A DNA stretch of 64,000 nucleotides from Parafilimonas terrae (GTDB taxonomy: Bacteria; Bacteroidota; Bacteroidia; Chitinophagales; Chitinophagaceae), in assembly GCF_900115755.1 (NCBI RefSeq), contig NZ_FOXQ01000001.1, positions 124,001 to 188,000 of the forward strand, in the 5' to 3' direction. How positions within the stretch are numbered: position 1 is the stretch's first letter; each line of letters starts with the position of its first letter. The position numbers were made by a program, and so were the translations under genes. Below, one piece after another: positions 36,568-44,637 of this stretch. Under the pieces are notes generated by a model, which searched no databases, was not told where the DNA came from, and was given only the letters and a program-made list of their open reading frames with translations.

Positions 36568-39195
36568 ATGAAATATATAGCCTGTTTAACAGGATTATTA
36601 TTGATGGGATTATACAGTTTTTCCCAGCAGTTTAATCGTGGCGATAACAATAATTATACGTCATTCAACAACTTTGCGGCGCCGGTGGCAAAACCTACAC
36701 TTTTAAATGCCCCGCTGCCGCAGCAAATTGCCAACCACGAAAAAGACATCATAACAAAACAAATGGAAGCGTCCAATTCCGGCATCCATTTCCCTGCGGG
36801 AACGCCTGGCGCTAAAACAGTAAGGTATGATCTTTACATAACAGACAGTACAGTGAATTATACCGGCAAAAAAAGAAAAGGCATTGCTGTTAACGGCAGC
36901 ATTCCTGCGCCAACACTTGTTTTTACAATAGGTGATACGGCGCTAATTTTTGTACACAATAATTCTGATGAGCCTACCGGAGTGCACTGGCATGGCGTGC
37001 AATTGGCCAACCGCATGGATGGCGTGCCTTATCTTACACAACATCCCATTCCGCCGCATAGCGTATATGTATATAAATTTCCCGTGGTACAATCGGGAAC
37101 GTACTGGTACCACAGCCATTTTTCATTACAGGAACAAATAGGTTTATACGGCGCATTGGTTTTTAATAAAAGAACCGAACCCGGCATCCCAACCATTCCT
37201 TTGGTATTGAGCGATTGGAGCGATATGAAACCAGCACAAATAGACCGCAGGCTGCATACGGCCAATGACTGGTTTTCCATAAAAAAACATTCCGTACAAA
37301 GCTATTCAGAAGCTATTGGCGCAGGAAAGCTGGGCGTTAAACTGGGCAATGAATGGAAGCGTATGAATGCCATGGACGTAAGCGACGTGTATTATGAACG
37401 TTTTTTTGCCAACGGCGATACAGCACAATCATTTCCTGCATTTAAAGCCGGCGATAAAGTACGGTTGAGGATAGTTAACGGCGGCGCATCTTCATACTTC
37501 TGGCTGAGTTACAGTGGCGGAAGAATTACCGTAGTGGCAAATGACGGCAACGATGTAATGCCGGTTGATGTGGACAGGTTTATTATAGGCCCATCAGAAA
37601 CGTACGATGTGATAGTTACGGTTCCTGAAAATATGCAATACCAGCTCCTGGCAACTTCGGAAGACAGGGTTGGATATGCTTCGGTGTGGCTGGGCCGCGG
37701 TATGAAAATGCCGGCCGCTAAACTTCCGCGCCTTAAATATTTTGAAGGCATGGGCATGATGAATAAGATGATGAAGATGAACGGGAATATGGAACCGATG
37801 GCAGGTATGGCTTTGCAACAGATGGATATGAACAAGGTGATGTATCCTGAAGTAAAACCGGGCAGCATGCATGAACATGCAAACACCCAAACAGGATACG
37901 CATGTCCCATGCACCCGGAAGTTACAAGCGATAAGCCCGGCAAATGCCCCAAATGCGGAATGGAGCTGGTGAAGAAAGAAAATAACAGTGAAATGAATGA
38001 AATGCACCGGCAGGAAAAAAACATGGATGCACCAGCAAAGTATGAGTGCCCTATGCACCCGGAAGTTACCAGCAACAAGCCCGGCAAATGCCCTAAATGC
38101 GGAATGGCGCTTGAAAAAAAACCCGCAGTGGAAAAAAAGGAGCAGATGGCACATTCAATGGCCGGCATGGATATGCATGATGCTGGCGGTATGGTTACCT
38201 TGAATTATGATATGCTGAAAGCGCCTGAAAAAACCACGCTTCCCGCAGGGCCATGGAAGGAGCTAAAGTTTGAACTTACCGGTAACATGAACCGTTATGT
38301 GTGGACGCTGGATAACAAAACCATTTCGGAAAGCGATAAAATATTGATTAAGCAAGGCGAAAACGTGCGCATTGTTTTATACAATAATTCCATGATGCGG
38401 CACCCGATGCATTTGCATGGGCACGATTTCAGGCTGGTGAACCAGTATGGCGAATATTCACCCCTGAAAAACGTAGTGGATATTTTACCGATGGAAACCG
38501 ACACTCTGGAATTCCGCGCTTCGGAAAGCGGCGACTGGTTTTTTCATTGCCATATCCTTTACCATATGATGAGCGGTATGGGCCGTATATTTAGTTATGA
38601 AAACAGCCCGCCTAATCCTGAAATACACGATCCTGCAATGATGTACAGGATGCTGAAAATGGACGACCGCATGTTTCATTTTACTGCACAGAACGATTTT
38701 GCCAGCAACGGCAATGACGGCTCGCTGCTGTATTCCAATACACGCTGGGGTTTCCAGGGCGAATGGCGGCTGGGTTATAATGATAACCGCGGCTACGAAG
38801 TGGAAACGCATTTTGGAAGATACATCGGTAAAATGCAATGGCTGTTTCCCTATATTGGCATTGACTGGCGCTACCGGAACGGCGCCGCCGGTGAAAAAAA
38901 TATTTTCGGGCAGAAGAATACCAAAGACAACAGGAAAGTTTTTCATGCCGGTATTCAATACACCTTGCCCTTTCTTATTGTGGCCGATGCAAGCATAGAT
39001 TATACGGGCAATGTAAGGATGCAGCTATCCAGGGAAGATATTCCGCTTGCGCCACGGTTGCGGGCATCGTTTATGGTGAATTCAGACAGGGAATACAGCG
39101 TTGGCGGCAGTTATATTCTTACCAAATATCTTTCTGCAAGCACCCATTACGACAGCGATATGGGTTGGGGAGCTGGTGTGACATTTACTTATTAA
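36568..39195 (+). CDS. Multicopper oxidase fused to two heavy-metal-binding motifs and a CopB-like outer-membrane barrel
   Basis: An 875-residue protein. After the signal peptide, a PcoA/CopA-type multicopper oxidase carries copper ligands HWH (140-142), HSH (182-184), HPMHLHGH (612-619) and HCH (660-662). Inserted between its second and third domains, in a Met/His-rich stretch, are two copies of YxCPMHPEVTS-KPGKCPKCGM beginning at Tyr444 and Tyr492. After residue about 690 the chain continues as a beta-barrel of the copper-resistance protein B kind (NTRWGFQGEWRLGYN, DIPLAPRLRASFM) and ends GVTFTY with an aromatic last residue. It should oxidise Cu(I) in the periplasm while tethered to the outer membrane. 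CopA and CopB are separate proteins in the classical systems. Confidence 0.88.
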   Translation: MKYIACLTGLLLMGLYSFSQQFNRGDNNNYTSFNNFAAPVAKPTLLNAPLPQQIANHEKDIITKQMEASNSGIHFPAGTPGAKTVRYDLYITDSTVNYTGKKRKGIAVNGSIPAPTLVFTIGDTALIFVHNNSDEPTGVHWHGVQLANRMDGVPYLTQHPIPPHSVYVYKFPVVQSGTYWYHSHFSLQEQIGLYGALVFNKRTEPGIPTIPLVLSDWSDMKPAQIDRRLHTANDWFSIKKHSVQSYSEAIGAGKLGVKLGNEWKRMNAMDVSDVYYERFFANGDTAQSFPAFKAGDKVRLRIVNGGASSYFWLSYSGGRITVVANDGNDVMPVDVDRFIIGPSETYDVIVTVPENMQYQLLATSEDRVGYASVWLGRGMKMPAAKLPRLKYFEGMGMMNKMMKMNGNMEPMAGMALQQMDMNKVMYPEVKPGSMHEHANTQTGYACPMHPEVTSDKPGKCPKCGMELVKKENNSEMNEMHRQEKNMDAPAKYECPMHPEVTSNKPGKCPKCGMALEKKPAVEKKEQMAHSMAGMDMHDAGGMVTLNYDMLKAPEKTTLPAGPWKELKFELTGNMNRYVWTLDNKTISESDKILIKQGENVRIVLYNNSMMRHPMHLHGHDFRLVNQYGEYSPLKNVVDILPMETDTLEFRASESGDWFFHCHILYHMMSGMGRIFSYENSPPNPEIHDPAMMYRMLKMDDRMFHFTAQNDFASNGNDGSLLYSNTRWGFQGEWRLGYNDNRGYEVETHFGRYIGKMQWLFPYIGIDWRYRNGAAGEKNIFGQKNTKDNRKVFHAGIQYTLPFLIVADASIDYTGNVRMQLSREDIPLAPRLRASFMVNSDREYSVGGSYILTKYLSASTHYDSDMGWGAGVTFTY

Positions 39196-39206
39196 ATTTA
39201 AAAATC

Positions 39207-41756
39207 ATGATGCAACATATTTATAAAATAACCGGCATGCACTGCAATGGCTGCCGGGAAAAAGTTGAATGTGAATTAAACAAAATTGACGGTGTTTCAG
39301 CCAAGGTAACGCTGGATCCGCCACAGGCCATTATTTCAATGGAAAAACATATTCCCACGGGTCAATTACAGCAGGCAGTATCAAAGGCGGGCAATTATAC
39401 TATTGAAATGGACATGCCTGGAAGTATGGTGCATGATCATCACACCGTGCAGTCAGAAAACGGCCATCAAGCAATGTCTGTGCCGCATGAACACAAGCAC
39501 AAAACAGATAATACAGCACAACATGCTTCCGGTGTCTATTATTGCCCCATGCATTGTGAAGGCGATAAAACTTATGATAAGCCCGGCAACTGCCCTGTTT
39601 GTGGCATGAACCTGGTACAGCAGCCATCGCTTCATCAAAAAACAAAATATACCTGCCCGATGCATCCTGAAATCATAAGGGATGAGCCGGGCGCCTGCCC
39701 TATCTGCGGTATGGAACTGATACCTATGGATGGCAATGTGGAAGAAGAGGATAAAACTTACCAGACCCTTTTAAAAAAGTTTAAGATAGCTGTATTGTTC
39801 ACACTGCCGATCTTTCTTATTTCCATGAGCGAAATGATCCCAAATAACCCTTTGTTCAGGCTTATGCCTTTGAAATACTGGAACTGGGTGCAATTCGTGC
39901 TTTCACTGCCCGTAGTATTTTATGCGACCTGGATGTTTTTTGAAAGGGCATGGCGTTCCATCGTTACCTGGAAATTGAATATGTTCACGCTTATTGGAAT
40001 TGGCGCTGGTGTATCGTGGGTGTTTAGTATAATTGCTTTATTGATGCCCGGTATTTTCCCGGATGAATTTAAAACCCATCACGGAACGGTATATGTATAT
40101 TTCGAAGCGGCTGCCGTTATACTTACACTGGTATTATTAGGACAGTTGCTTGAAGCGAGGGCGCATGGCAAAACCAACAGCGCCATCAGGGAATTATTGA
40201 AACTGGCGCCTAATAAAGCTACAATTATTAAAGATGGAAAAGAAGAAAACGTGGATATTGACAGCATTCATGCCGGCGACCTGCTGCGGGTAAAACCCGG
40301 TGAAAAAATACCGGTGGATGGCAGTATCAAGGAAGGAGAAACGGTGATAGACGAATCGATGATCTCAGGAGAACCTGTTCCCGTTGAAAAAAAGGCCGGC
40401 GATAAGGTAAAAGCAGGCACCATTAATGGCAATAAAACATTTGTAATGCTTGCCGAAAAAGTGGGCGCCGATACCGTACTGGCGCAGATCATAGATATGG
40501 TGAACAATGCCAGCCGCTCAAAAGCGCCCATTCAGAAAATGGCGGATAAAATTTCCGGTTATTTTGTACCAATAGTGGTGTTGATTGCGGTAGCCACCTT
40601 CATTGTTTGGGCCGTATGGGGCCCGCAGCCTTCGTATGTATATGGATTTGTAAATGCGGTCGCTGTGCTTATTATTGCCTGTCCCTGTGCGTTGGGCCTT
40701 GCAACACCCATGTCGGTAATGGTTGGTGTAGGCAAAGGCGCCAAATCAGGCGTGCTTATTAAGAATGCTGAAGCGCTGGAAAAAATGAATACGATTGATG
40801 TAGTGGTGATTGATAAAACCGGCACTGTTACCGAAGGCAAACCCTCCGTGGAAAAAATAAACAGTATTAAAAATGGCCTTTCAGAAAATGACCTTTTAAC
40901 AATAATCGTTGCACTTAACAGCAACAGTGAGCACCCGCTGGCACAAGCTATCTTAAACTATGGCAAAGAAAAAAATATACCGGTGCAACAGGTTTTCGGC
41001 TTTGAAGCTGTTACGGGCAAAGGCGTTACCGGTACTGTAAATAACCAGCAGGCAGCCCTCGGCAATAAAAAGCTGATGGAACAGGTAGGCGCAACCATTG
41101 CACCTGAACTGGAGCAGGAAGCAGGCGCTGCACAGCAACAGGGCAAAACCGTTTCTTATATCTCGTTAGGAAAAGAAGCCGTAGGCTTTGTGATGATTTC
41201 CGATAAAATAAAGTCTACCGCTACAGAAGCGGTGCAGCGATTGCATGATGAAGGTTTAAAAGTAATTATGTTTACCGGTGATAATGAAGATACCGCCAAA
41301 GCAGTAAGTGAGGCCATTGACCTCGATGGTTTTAAAGCCCAACTATTGCCAGAAAACAAATTGCAGGAAGTAAAAAAGCTGCAGGATGAGGGCCGAAAGG
41401 TAGCTATGGCTGGTGATGGCATTAACGATGCCCCGGCACTTTCGCAGGCTGACATTGGTATTGCCATGGGCACAGGGACAGATGTAGCTATAGAAAGCGC
41501 TGAAATTACATTGGTTGAAGGAGATATTATAGGTATTGCCAAGGCGCGTTCATTAAGTGATAAAGTAATGGGTAACATAAAACAAAACCTTCTCTTTGCC
41601 CTCGGTTATAACGTGCTTGGCATTCCAATTGCCGCAGGTGTTTTATATCCGTTTTTTGGTTTGTTGCTTTCGCCCATGATAGCGGCACTGGCTATGAGTT
41701 TCAGCTCCGTTTCGGTAATTATCAATTCACTGCGGCTAAAACAAGCAAGCCTATAA
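39207..41756 (+). CDS. copA: Copper-exporting P1B-1 ATPase with HMA and two CPMH/CGM metal motifs
   Basis: An 849-residue ATPase from ATG 39207, 11 bases after the oxidase stop; the frame extends back into the oxidase gene but without family residues. Order: HMA domain with GMHCNGC (Cys13, Cys16), a His-rich spacer, two heavy-metal-binding motifs (YYCPMH from Tyr111; YTCPMHPE from Tyr148), then the transporter. The membrane site is CPC at 492-494 and the phosphorylated Asp536 lies in DKTGT, as in Cu(I) exporters. It moves Cu(I) from cytosol to periplasm, where the oxidase encoded upstream can detoxify it; the two genes form an operon. Confidence 0.94.
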   Translation: MMQHIYKITGMHCNGCREKVECELNKIDGVSAKVTLDPPQAIISMEKHIPTGQLQQAVSKAGNYTIEMDMPGSMVHDHHTVQSENGHQAMSVPHEHKHKTDNTAQHASGVYYCPMHCEGDKTYDKPGNCPVCGMNLVQQPSLHQKTKYTCPMHPEIIRDEPGACPICGMELIPMDGNVEEEDKTYQTLLKKFKIAVLFTLPIFLISMSEMIPNNPLFRLMPLKYWNWVQFVLSLPVVFYATWMFFERAWRSIVTWKLNMFTLIGIGAGVSWVFSIIALLMPGIFPDEFKTHHGTVYVYFEAAAVILTLVLLGQLLEARAHGKTNSAIRELLKLAPNKATIIKDGKEENVDIDSIHAGDLLRVKPGEKIPVDGSIKEGETVIDESMISGEPVPVEKKAGDKVKAGTINGNKTFVMLAEKVGADTVLAQIIDMVNNASRSKAPIQKMADKISGYFVPIVVLIAVATFIVWAVWGPQPSYVYGFVNAVAVLIIACPCALGLATPMSVMVGVGKGAKSGVLIKNAEALEKMNTIDVVVIDKTGTVTEGKPSVEKINSIKNGLSENDLLTIIVALNSNSEHPLAQAILNYGKEKNIPVQQVFGFEAVTGKGVTGTVNNQQAALGNKKLMEQVGATIAPELEQEAGAAQQQGKTVSYISLGKEAVGFVMISDKIKSTATEAVQRLHDEGLKVIMFTGDNEDTAKAVSEAIDLDGFKAQLLPENKLQEVKKLQDEGRKVAMAGDGINDAPALSQADIGIAMGTGTDVAIESAEITLVEGDIIGIAKARSLSDKVMGNIKQNLLFALGYNVLGIPIAAGVLYPFFGLLLSPMIAALAMSFSSVSVIINSLRLKQASL

Positions 41757-41802
41757 ATTATGTATAGACAGAACGATTAATTGCGGCGCAGAAATTAATA
41801 GA

Positions 41803-42207
41803 ATGGAACATTATTTTGAGTTGCTCGTCACTATAAATGAAGAAGAGAGACAGTTTAAAGAAAGGCTGGCAACATTTGGGCTATGTGTATAATTCTATAT
41901 TATCGTAGATGGGTATGAACTTATTTTTGAAAAAAATGACGAGCAGCAATACCCGATATTATCTGAAGAAGGTGCTAAAGGCAATCAATCTTTATTTAAT
42001 ACTGACAGACAAAAATGGAATTCTTTAAATGAGTTGTTTTATGAGAAATCCATTTTTGTTCACATGGGAGGAGGCTAAGAAAAAACACAGGAATATACTA
42101 CTATAAAAAGCGGAGACATCTGGTATAAGAAGGCTGAAGTTTATTCAGTTATCGTCGGCAAGTTTTACAACCAGGGATTGCATTTGTTAGGAAACGTTTA
42201 TCTATAA
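41803..42207 (+). pseudogene. Decayed hypothetical gene with two in-frame TAA codons
   Basis: One reading frame of 134 codons from ATG 41803 is coherent in base usage and residue make-up but is broken by TAA at 41890 and TAA at 42076 before ending at TAA 42205. Readable pieces are FELLVTINEEERQFKERL, YIIVDGYELIFEKND and DIWYKKAEVYSVIVGKFYN. It looks like a small soluble protein. I do not recognise the family. It is the last coding trace in the element. Confidence 0.55.
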
Positions 42208-42512
42208 AATTATCTGCACTTTTGTTTTTTATATTCTGAATAAGACTTGATAAAGTTTTAATAGGTGTAAAGAATTGCGAGATTGAATATATTGTTTATC
42301 GATCTTAGTTTGGGTTTTGTTGTCGCTGCGATTTTCAAAAATGATATAATAATAAAAAATGTTTTATGGGGCATAAAATTTATGCTGAAAAATTAGATTT
42401 TTTAACTTTACCAAACTTTACTCAGTATTATTTTGAGTAAAACAATGAGAGATAGTTCTTCAAAGATTCAGAAAAATTGATTTTGAGAGTTTTGAGAAAT
42501 TAAAAAAACGTT
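42208..42512. other. AT-rich right end of the element
   Basis: About 300 bases without a gene. They contain the repeat tgagtaaaacaatgaga (42434-42450), shared with the left end, and lead directly into attR. Confidence 0.6.
42418..42450. repeat. Candidate integrase arm site (right)
   Basis: tttactca (42417-42424) faces ttgagtaaa, and the 17 bases tgagtaaaacaatgaga at 42434-42450 match 19704-19720 exactly and in the same orientation. A short actttacc is also shared upstream of both copies. Confidence 0.6.
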
Positions 42513-42525
42513 CAGTCATCCCGAC
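42513..42525. repeat. attR: right 13-bp direct repeat
   Basis: cagtcatcccgac repeats the last bases of tRNA-Pro (19575-19587). It sits inside a palindrome, gttcagtc-atccc-gactgaac (42510-42530). Directly after it comes a terminator that would have followed the tRNA before insertion. Confidence 0.72.
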
Positions 42526-42527
42526 TG

Positions 42528-42567
42528 AACGGGACAAAGTGTAGAAATCTACCTTTGTCCCGTTTTT
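42528..42567 (+). terminator. Original terminator of tRNA-Pro, now beyond attR
   Basis: aacgggacaaag-t-gtag pairs with ctacctttgtcccgtt (one bulged base, 16 pairs) and is followed by five T. No plus-strand gene precedes it on this side, which fits a tRNA terminator displaced by the insertion. Confidence 0.75.
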
Positions 42568-42713
42568 ATTTTCCCGCAAGCTCATTCACTTCTATCGCCT
42601 GAAGCAGTACAGGATTTTTTCTTCATCATTAGCCTGCGCTGCAATTTATTTGTAAGTCCAATATTGCTTTAATCGCATCAGGATTTTAATGCTTATGCGG
42701 AAGGTAAATACCA

Positions 42714-43988
42714 TTAGTTTTCCCCGCGCAACAATTTAACGCCAACAGCGCAATCGAGACATTTCTTTTTTGTGCAATAAAAATGCTTTAAATGAAGCAG
42801 CGCCTGGCTGTGCAAAGCATTTTGATTAGTGATACCGTAACTTTTCCATTGCCTTGTAATTGTATTTTGCTCAGGCTCTAATTCCATTAGCCAGTTGAGT
42901 GATTTTTCTTTCCAGGCATTATCATTTTTGTTGATAGCATAAGCAAACATTACGGGTATAATAGTGTTGATGACAATATGATGAATAAGAGCTTTGCCAA
43001 CCGCTTTTTTAATATAAACAGCTTCATCTTTTAAAGTAAAATGGTAATGCCAGAAATCGTTTGCCGTAACATCAAACCACTGAAAAATATCACTAAGCTT
43101 TTTGGCTGATTTTATTTTGGAAAATAAATGGCTTGATTGATGAATGAGCATTGCCAGTTGCGCCAACCTCAATGTTGGAAAATTAGAGGGCCGCATTCTT
43201 AAAAATGCAGGCGTCTTATTTACAGGCTGCAGCTTGTATTTCTTTGCAAGAAAATTATATTCTTTCTGCAATAAAGCCGGATAGGCATCTTCAAAATCAC
43301 CATTCAGCAGACCGGCCTGGCCAAGCAGTAATGCTTCCAGCTGGTGAATTTGATTTTTATGTTTTGCCAGTAAGTTTACAGGTAACGATTTTGCAATTTG
43401 CTCAAACACATCTGCATTCACTTTCATTCCAAAACTGCGGCAAAGACTTATCCAAAAAACTTCTTCCCAGTTATTATTGTTATCGCTGAGCCAATGTGTT
43501 ATTGTATTTGATTTCTGTTGCAACCGTTCCGTCATTAATCTTTCTTTCCATCCCAGCCAGGCCATTTCACTTAAAACGGGTAAAGAAAATGCACATGCAA
43601 TTTCATCGGCACTGTGCATCAAATATTCAAAACGCTGAAGTGTGATTTTTGGAACAAGTGATTGAAGTTCCAATGTAGCAAAAGGTTGATTGCGGGCATC
43701 AAGAATTATTTCATCGTTTAACCATACTACGTGCAAAATAATATTGCTGTAATTCTTATCTGATGAATGATTATGAAGATGCCAGTGCGATGCACAAACA
43801 TGCAGCTCTGCGTTTCCAACCCAGAGTGTATTATCAATCTTTATTTTGGCTTCAGAAAAATCAGGGCCGGCATTCCTGTTTAAATTGCCCGGGTGTATTA
43901 TTTGCAATGATTTTCCATCTGCAGTTTGAAGGTTGGATTGATTAAAGTACCTGAATTGCCAGATGAATTGCAGCAGCCTTTCGTTCAT
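42714..43988 (-). CDS. DUF2851 family protein
   Basis: A 424-residue soluble protein of the DUF2851 family, found in most Bacteroidota. Marks are QFRYFNQSNL near the start, IIHPGNLNRNAGPDFSEAKI given here as HPGNLNRNAGPDF, GNAELHVCASHWHLH and the closing CxxKKCLDCAVG stretch with clustered cysteines. An endonuclease-like fold has been suggested for the N-terminal part, but the function is not established. It lies 64 bases after maf and probably ends the kdsC-ubiA-maf operon. Confidence 0.88.
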   Translation of the reverse strand: MNERLLQFIWQFRYFNQSNLQTADGKSLQIIHPGNLNRNAGPDFSEAKIKIDNTLWVGNAELHVCASHWHLHNHSSDKNYSNIILHVVWLNDEIILDARNQPFATLELQSLVPKITLQRFEYLMHSADEIACAFSLPVLSEMAWLGWKERLMTERLQQKSNTITHWLSDNNNNWEEVFWISLCRSFGMKVNADVFEQIAKSLPVNLLAKHKNQIHQLEALLLGQAGLLNGDFEDAYPALLQKEYNFLAKKYKLQPVNKTPAFLRMRPSNFPTLRLAQLAMLIHQSSHLFSKIKSAKKLSDIFQWFDVTANDFWHYHFTLKDEAVYIKKAVGKALIHHIVINTIIPVMFAYAINKNDNAWKEKSLNWLMELEPEQNTITRQWKSYGITNQNALHSQALLHLKHFYCTKKKCLDCAVGVKLLRGEN

Positions 43989-44052
43989 GGGGTTTACAAT
44001 TGGCTGAACAAGTTACAAAAATCATTATGCAAAAAGCAAATAAACTTTGTAA

Positions 44053-44637
44053 TTATAATGTTGCCGTAAAATGTTTTAATTGCTGCAATACACGGCTTAC
44101 AGGCAGGCCCATTACATTATAAAAATCTCCATTAATGGATTTTATACCGGTAACGCCGATCCATTCCTGTATGGCATACGCGCCGGCTTTATCATAAGGC
44201 TTGTATTTATCAACATAAAAAATTATCTGTTCATCTGTAAGCTTATGAAAAACAACATGCGTAACATCTGCAAAGCTTACTTCTTTATTGTCTCTTAATA
44301 ATACAACGCCTGTAATTACCCGATGTTCATTACCTGAAAGCAAACGCAGCATTTCAATAGCTTCATCACGGCTGGCAGGTTTGTTAATTACTTTATTGTC
44401 TAAAACAACAATGGTATCGGCTGCCAGTATTATAGCATCACTGTTTAGTTTTTGCTGAACAGCTTTGGCTTTATTACGTGCAATAAAAACGGGAATTTCT
44501 TCAACCGGCATATTCGTTGAGAAGCTTTCATCTGCATCGCTTGTTACTGCCTCAAACTTTACTTCGGCCCATTCAAGCAATTGCTTTCTGCGCGGTGATT
44601 GGGAAGCGAGAATAATTTTCGGTTTATTATCAGGCAT
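44053..44637 (-). CDS. maf: Maf-family nucleoside triphosphate pyrophosphatase
   Basis: A 194-residue protein with the Maf signature ASQSPRRKQLLEW at the start, DADESF, the AADTIVVLD strand near 70-78 and KPYDKAGAYAIQ near 145-156. It hydrolyses non-standard or specific nucleoside triphosphates (dTTP, UTP or modified bases), guarding nucleic acids. The start overlaps the end of ubiA by eight bases, showing tight coupling. Length and motifs are normal. Confidence 0.95.
   Translation of the reverse strand: MPDNKPKIILASQSPRRKQLLEWAEVKFEAVTSDADESFSTNMPVEEIPVFIARNKAKAVQQKLNSDAIILAADTIVVLDNKVINKPASRDEAIEMLRLLSGNEHRVITGVVLLRDNKEVSFADVTHVVFHKLTDEQIIFYVDKYKPYDKAGAYAIQEWIGVTGIKSINGDFYNVMGLPVSRVLQQLKHFTATL

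Larger units (their letters stand above)
19575..42525. mobile_element. tRNA-Pro-integrated mobilizable element carrying metal-resistance genes
   Basis: The element is bounded by 13-bp direct repeats, cagtcatcccgac, at 19575-19587 (3' end of tRNA-Pro) and 42513-42525. It starts with an IntDOT-like integrase gene next to the tRNA, carries an HTH/excisionase-like gene, MobC and a MOBP-type relaxase, a toxin-like module, and about 15 kb of metal efflux and detoxification cargo. No coupling protein or type IV secretion genes are visible, so it would need a helper to move. Repeats that look like integrase arm sites lie inside both ends (19678-19720 and 42418-42450). Bounds are inferred from sequence; an empty site would settle them. 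Confidence 0.8.

Noticed and set aside
37509-38168. Long antisense frames over the metal-binding part of the multicopper oxidase (up to 219 residues, His/Cys/Phe-rich).
   Set aside because: They mirror the Met/His/Cys-rich repeats of the sense gene, have no family features or ribosome site, and overlap a well-supported gene completely.
41803-42207. Stop codon readthrough or recoding to explain two in-frame TAA codons.
   Set aside because: No recoding signal is visible, and other genes use TAA as a normal stop; decay of a gene at an element's end is simpler.
42510-42530. The attR match as mere chance because it lies in a palindrome.
   Set aside because: Thirteen exact bases of a tRNA 3' end, right orientation, an integrase at the other end and a displaced terminator next to it make chance unlikely, though it is not proven.
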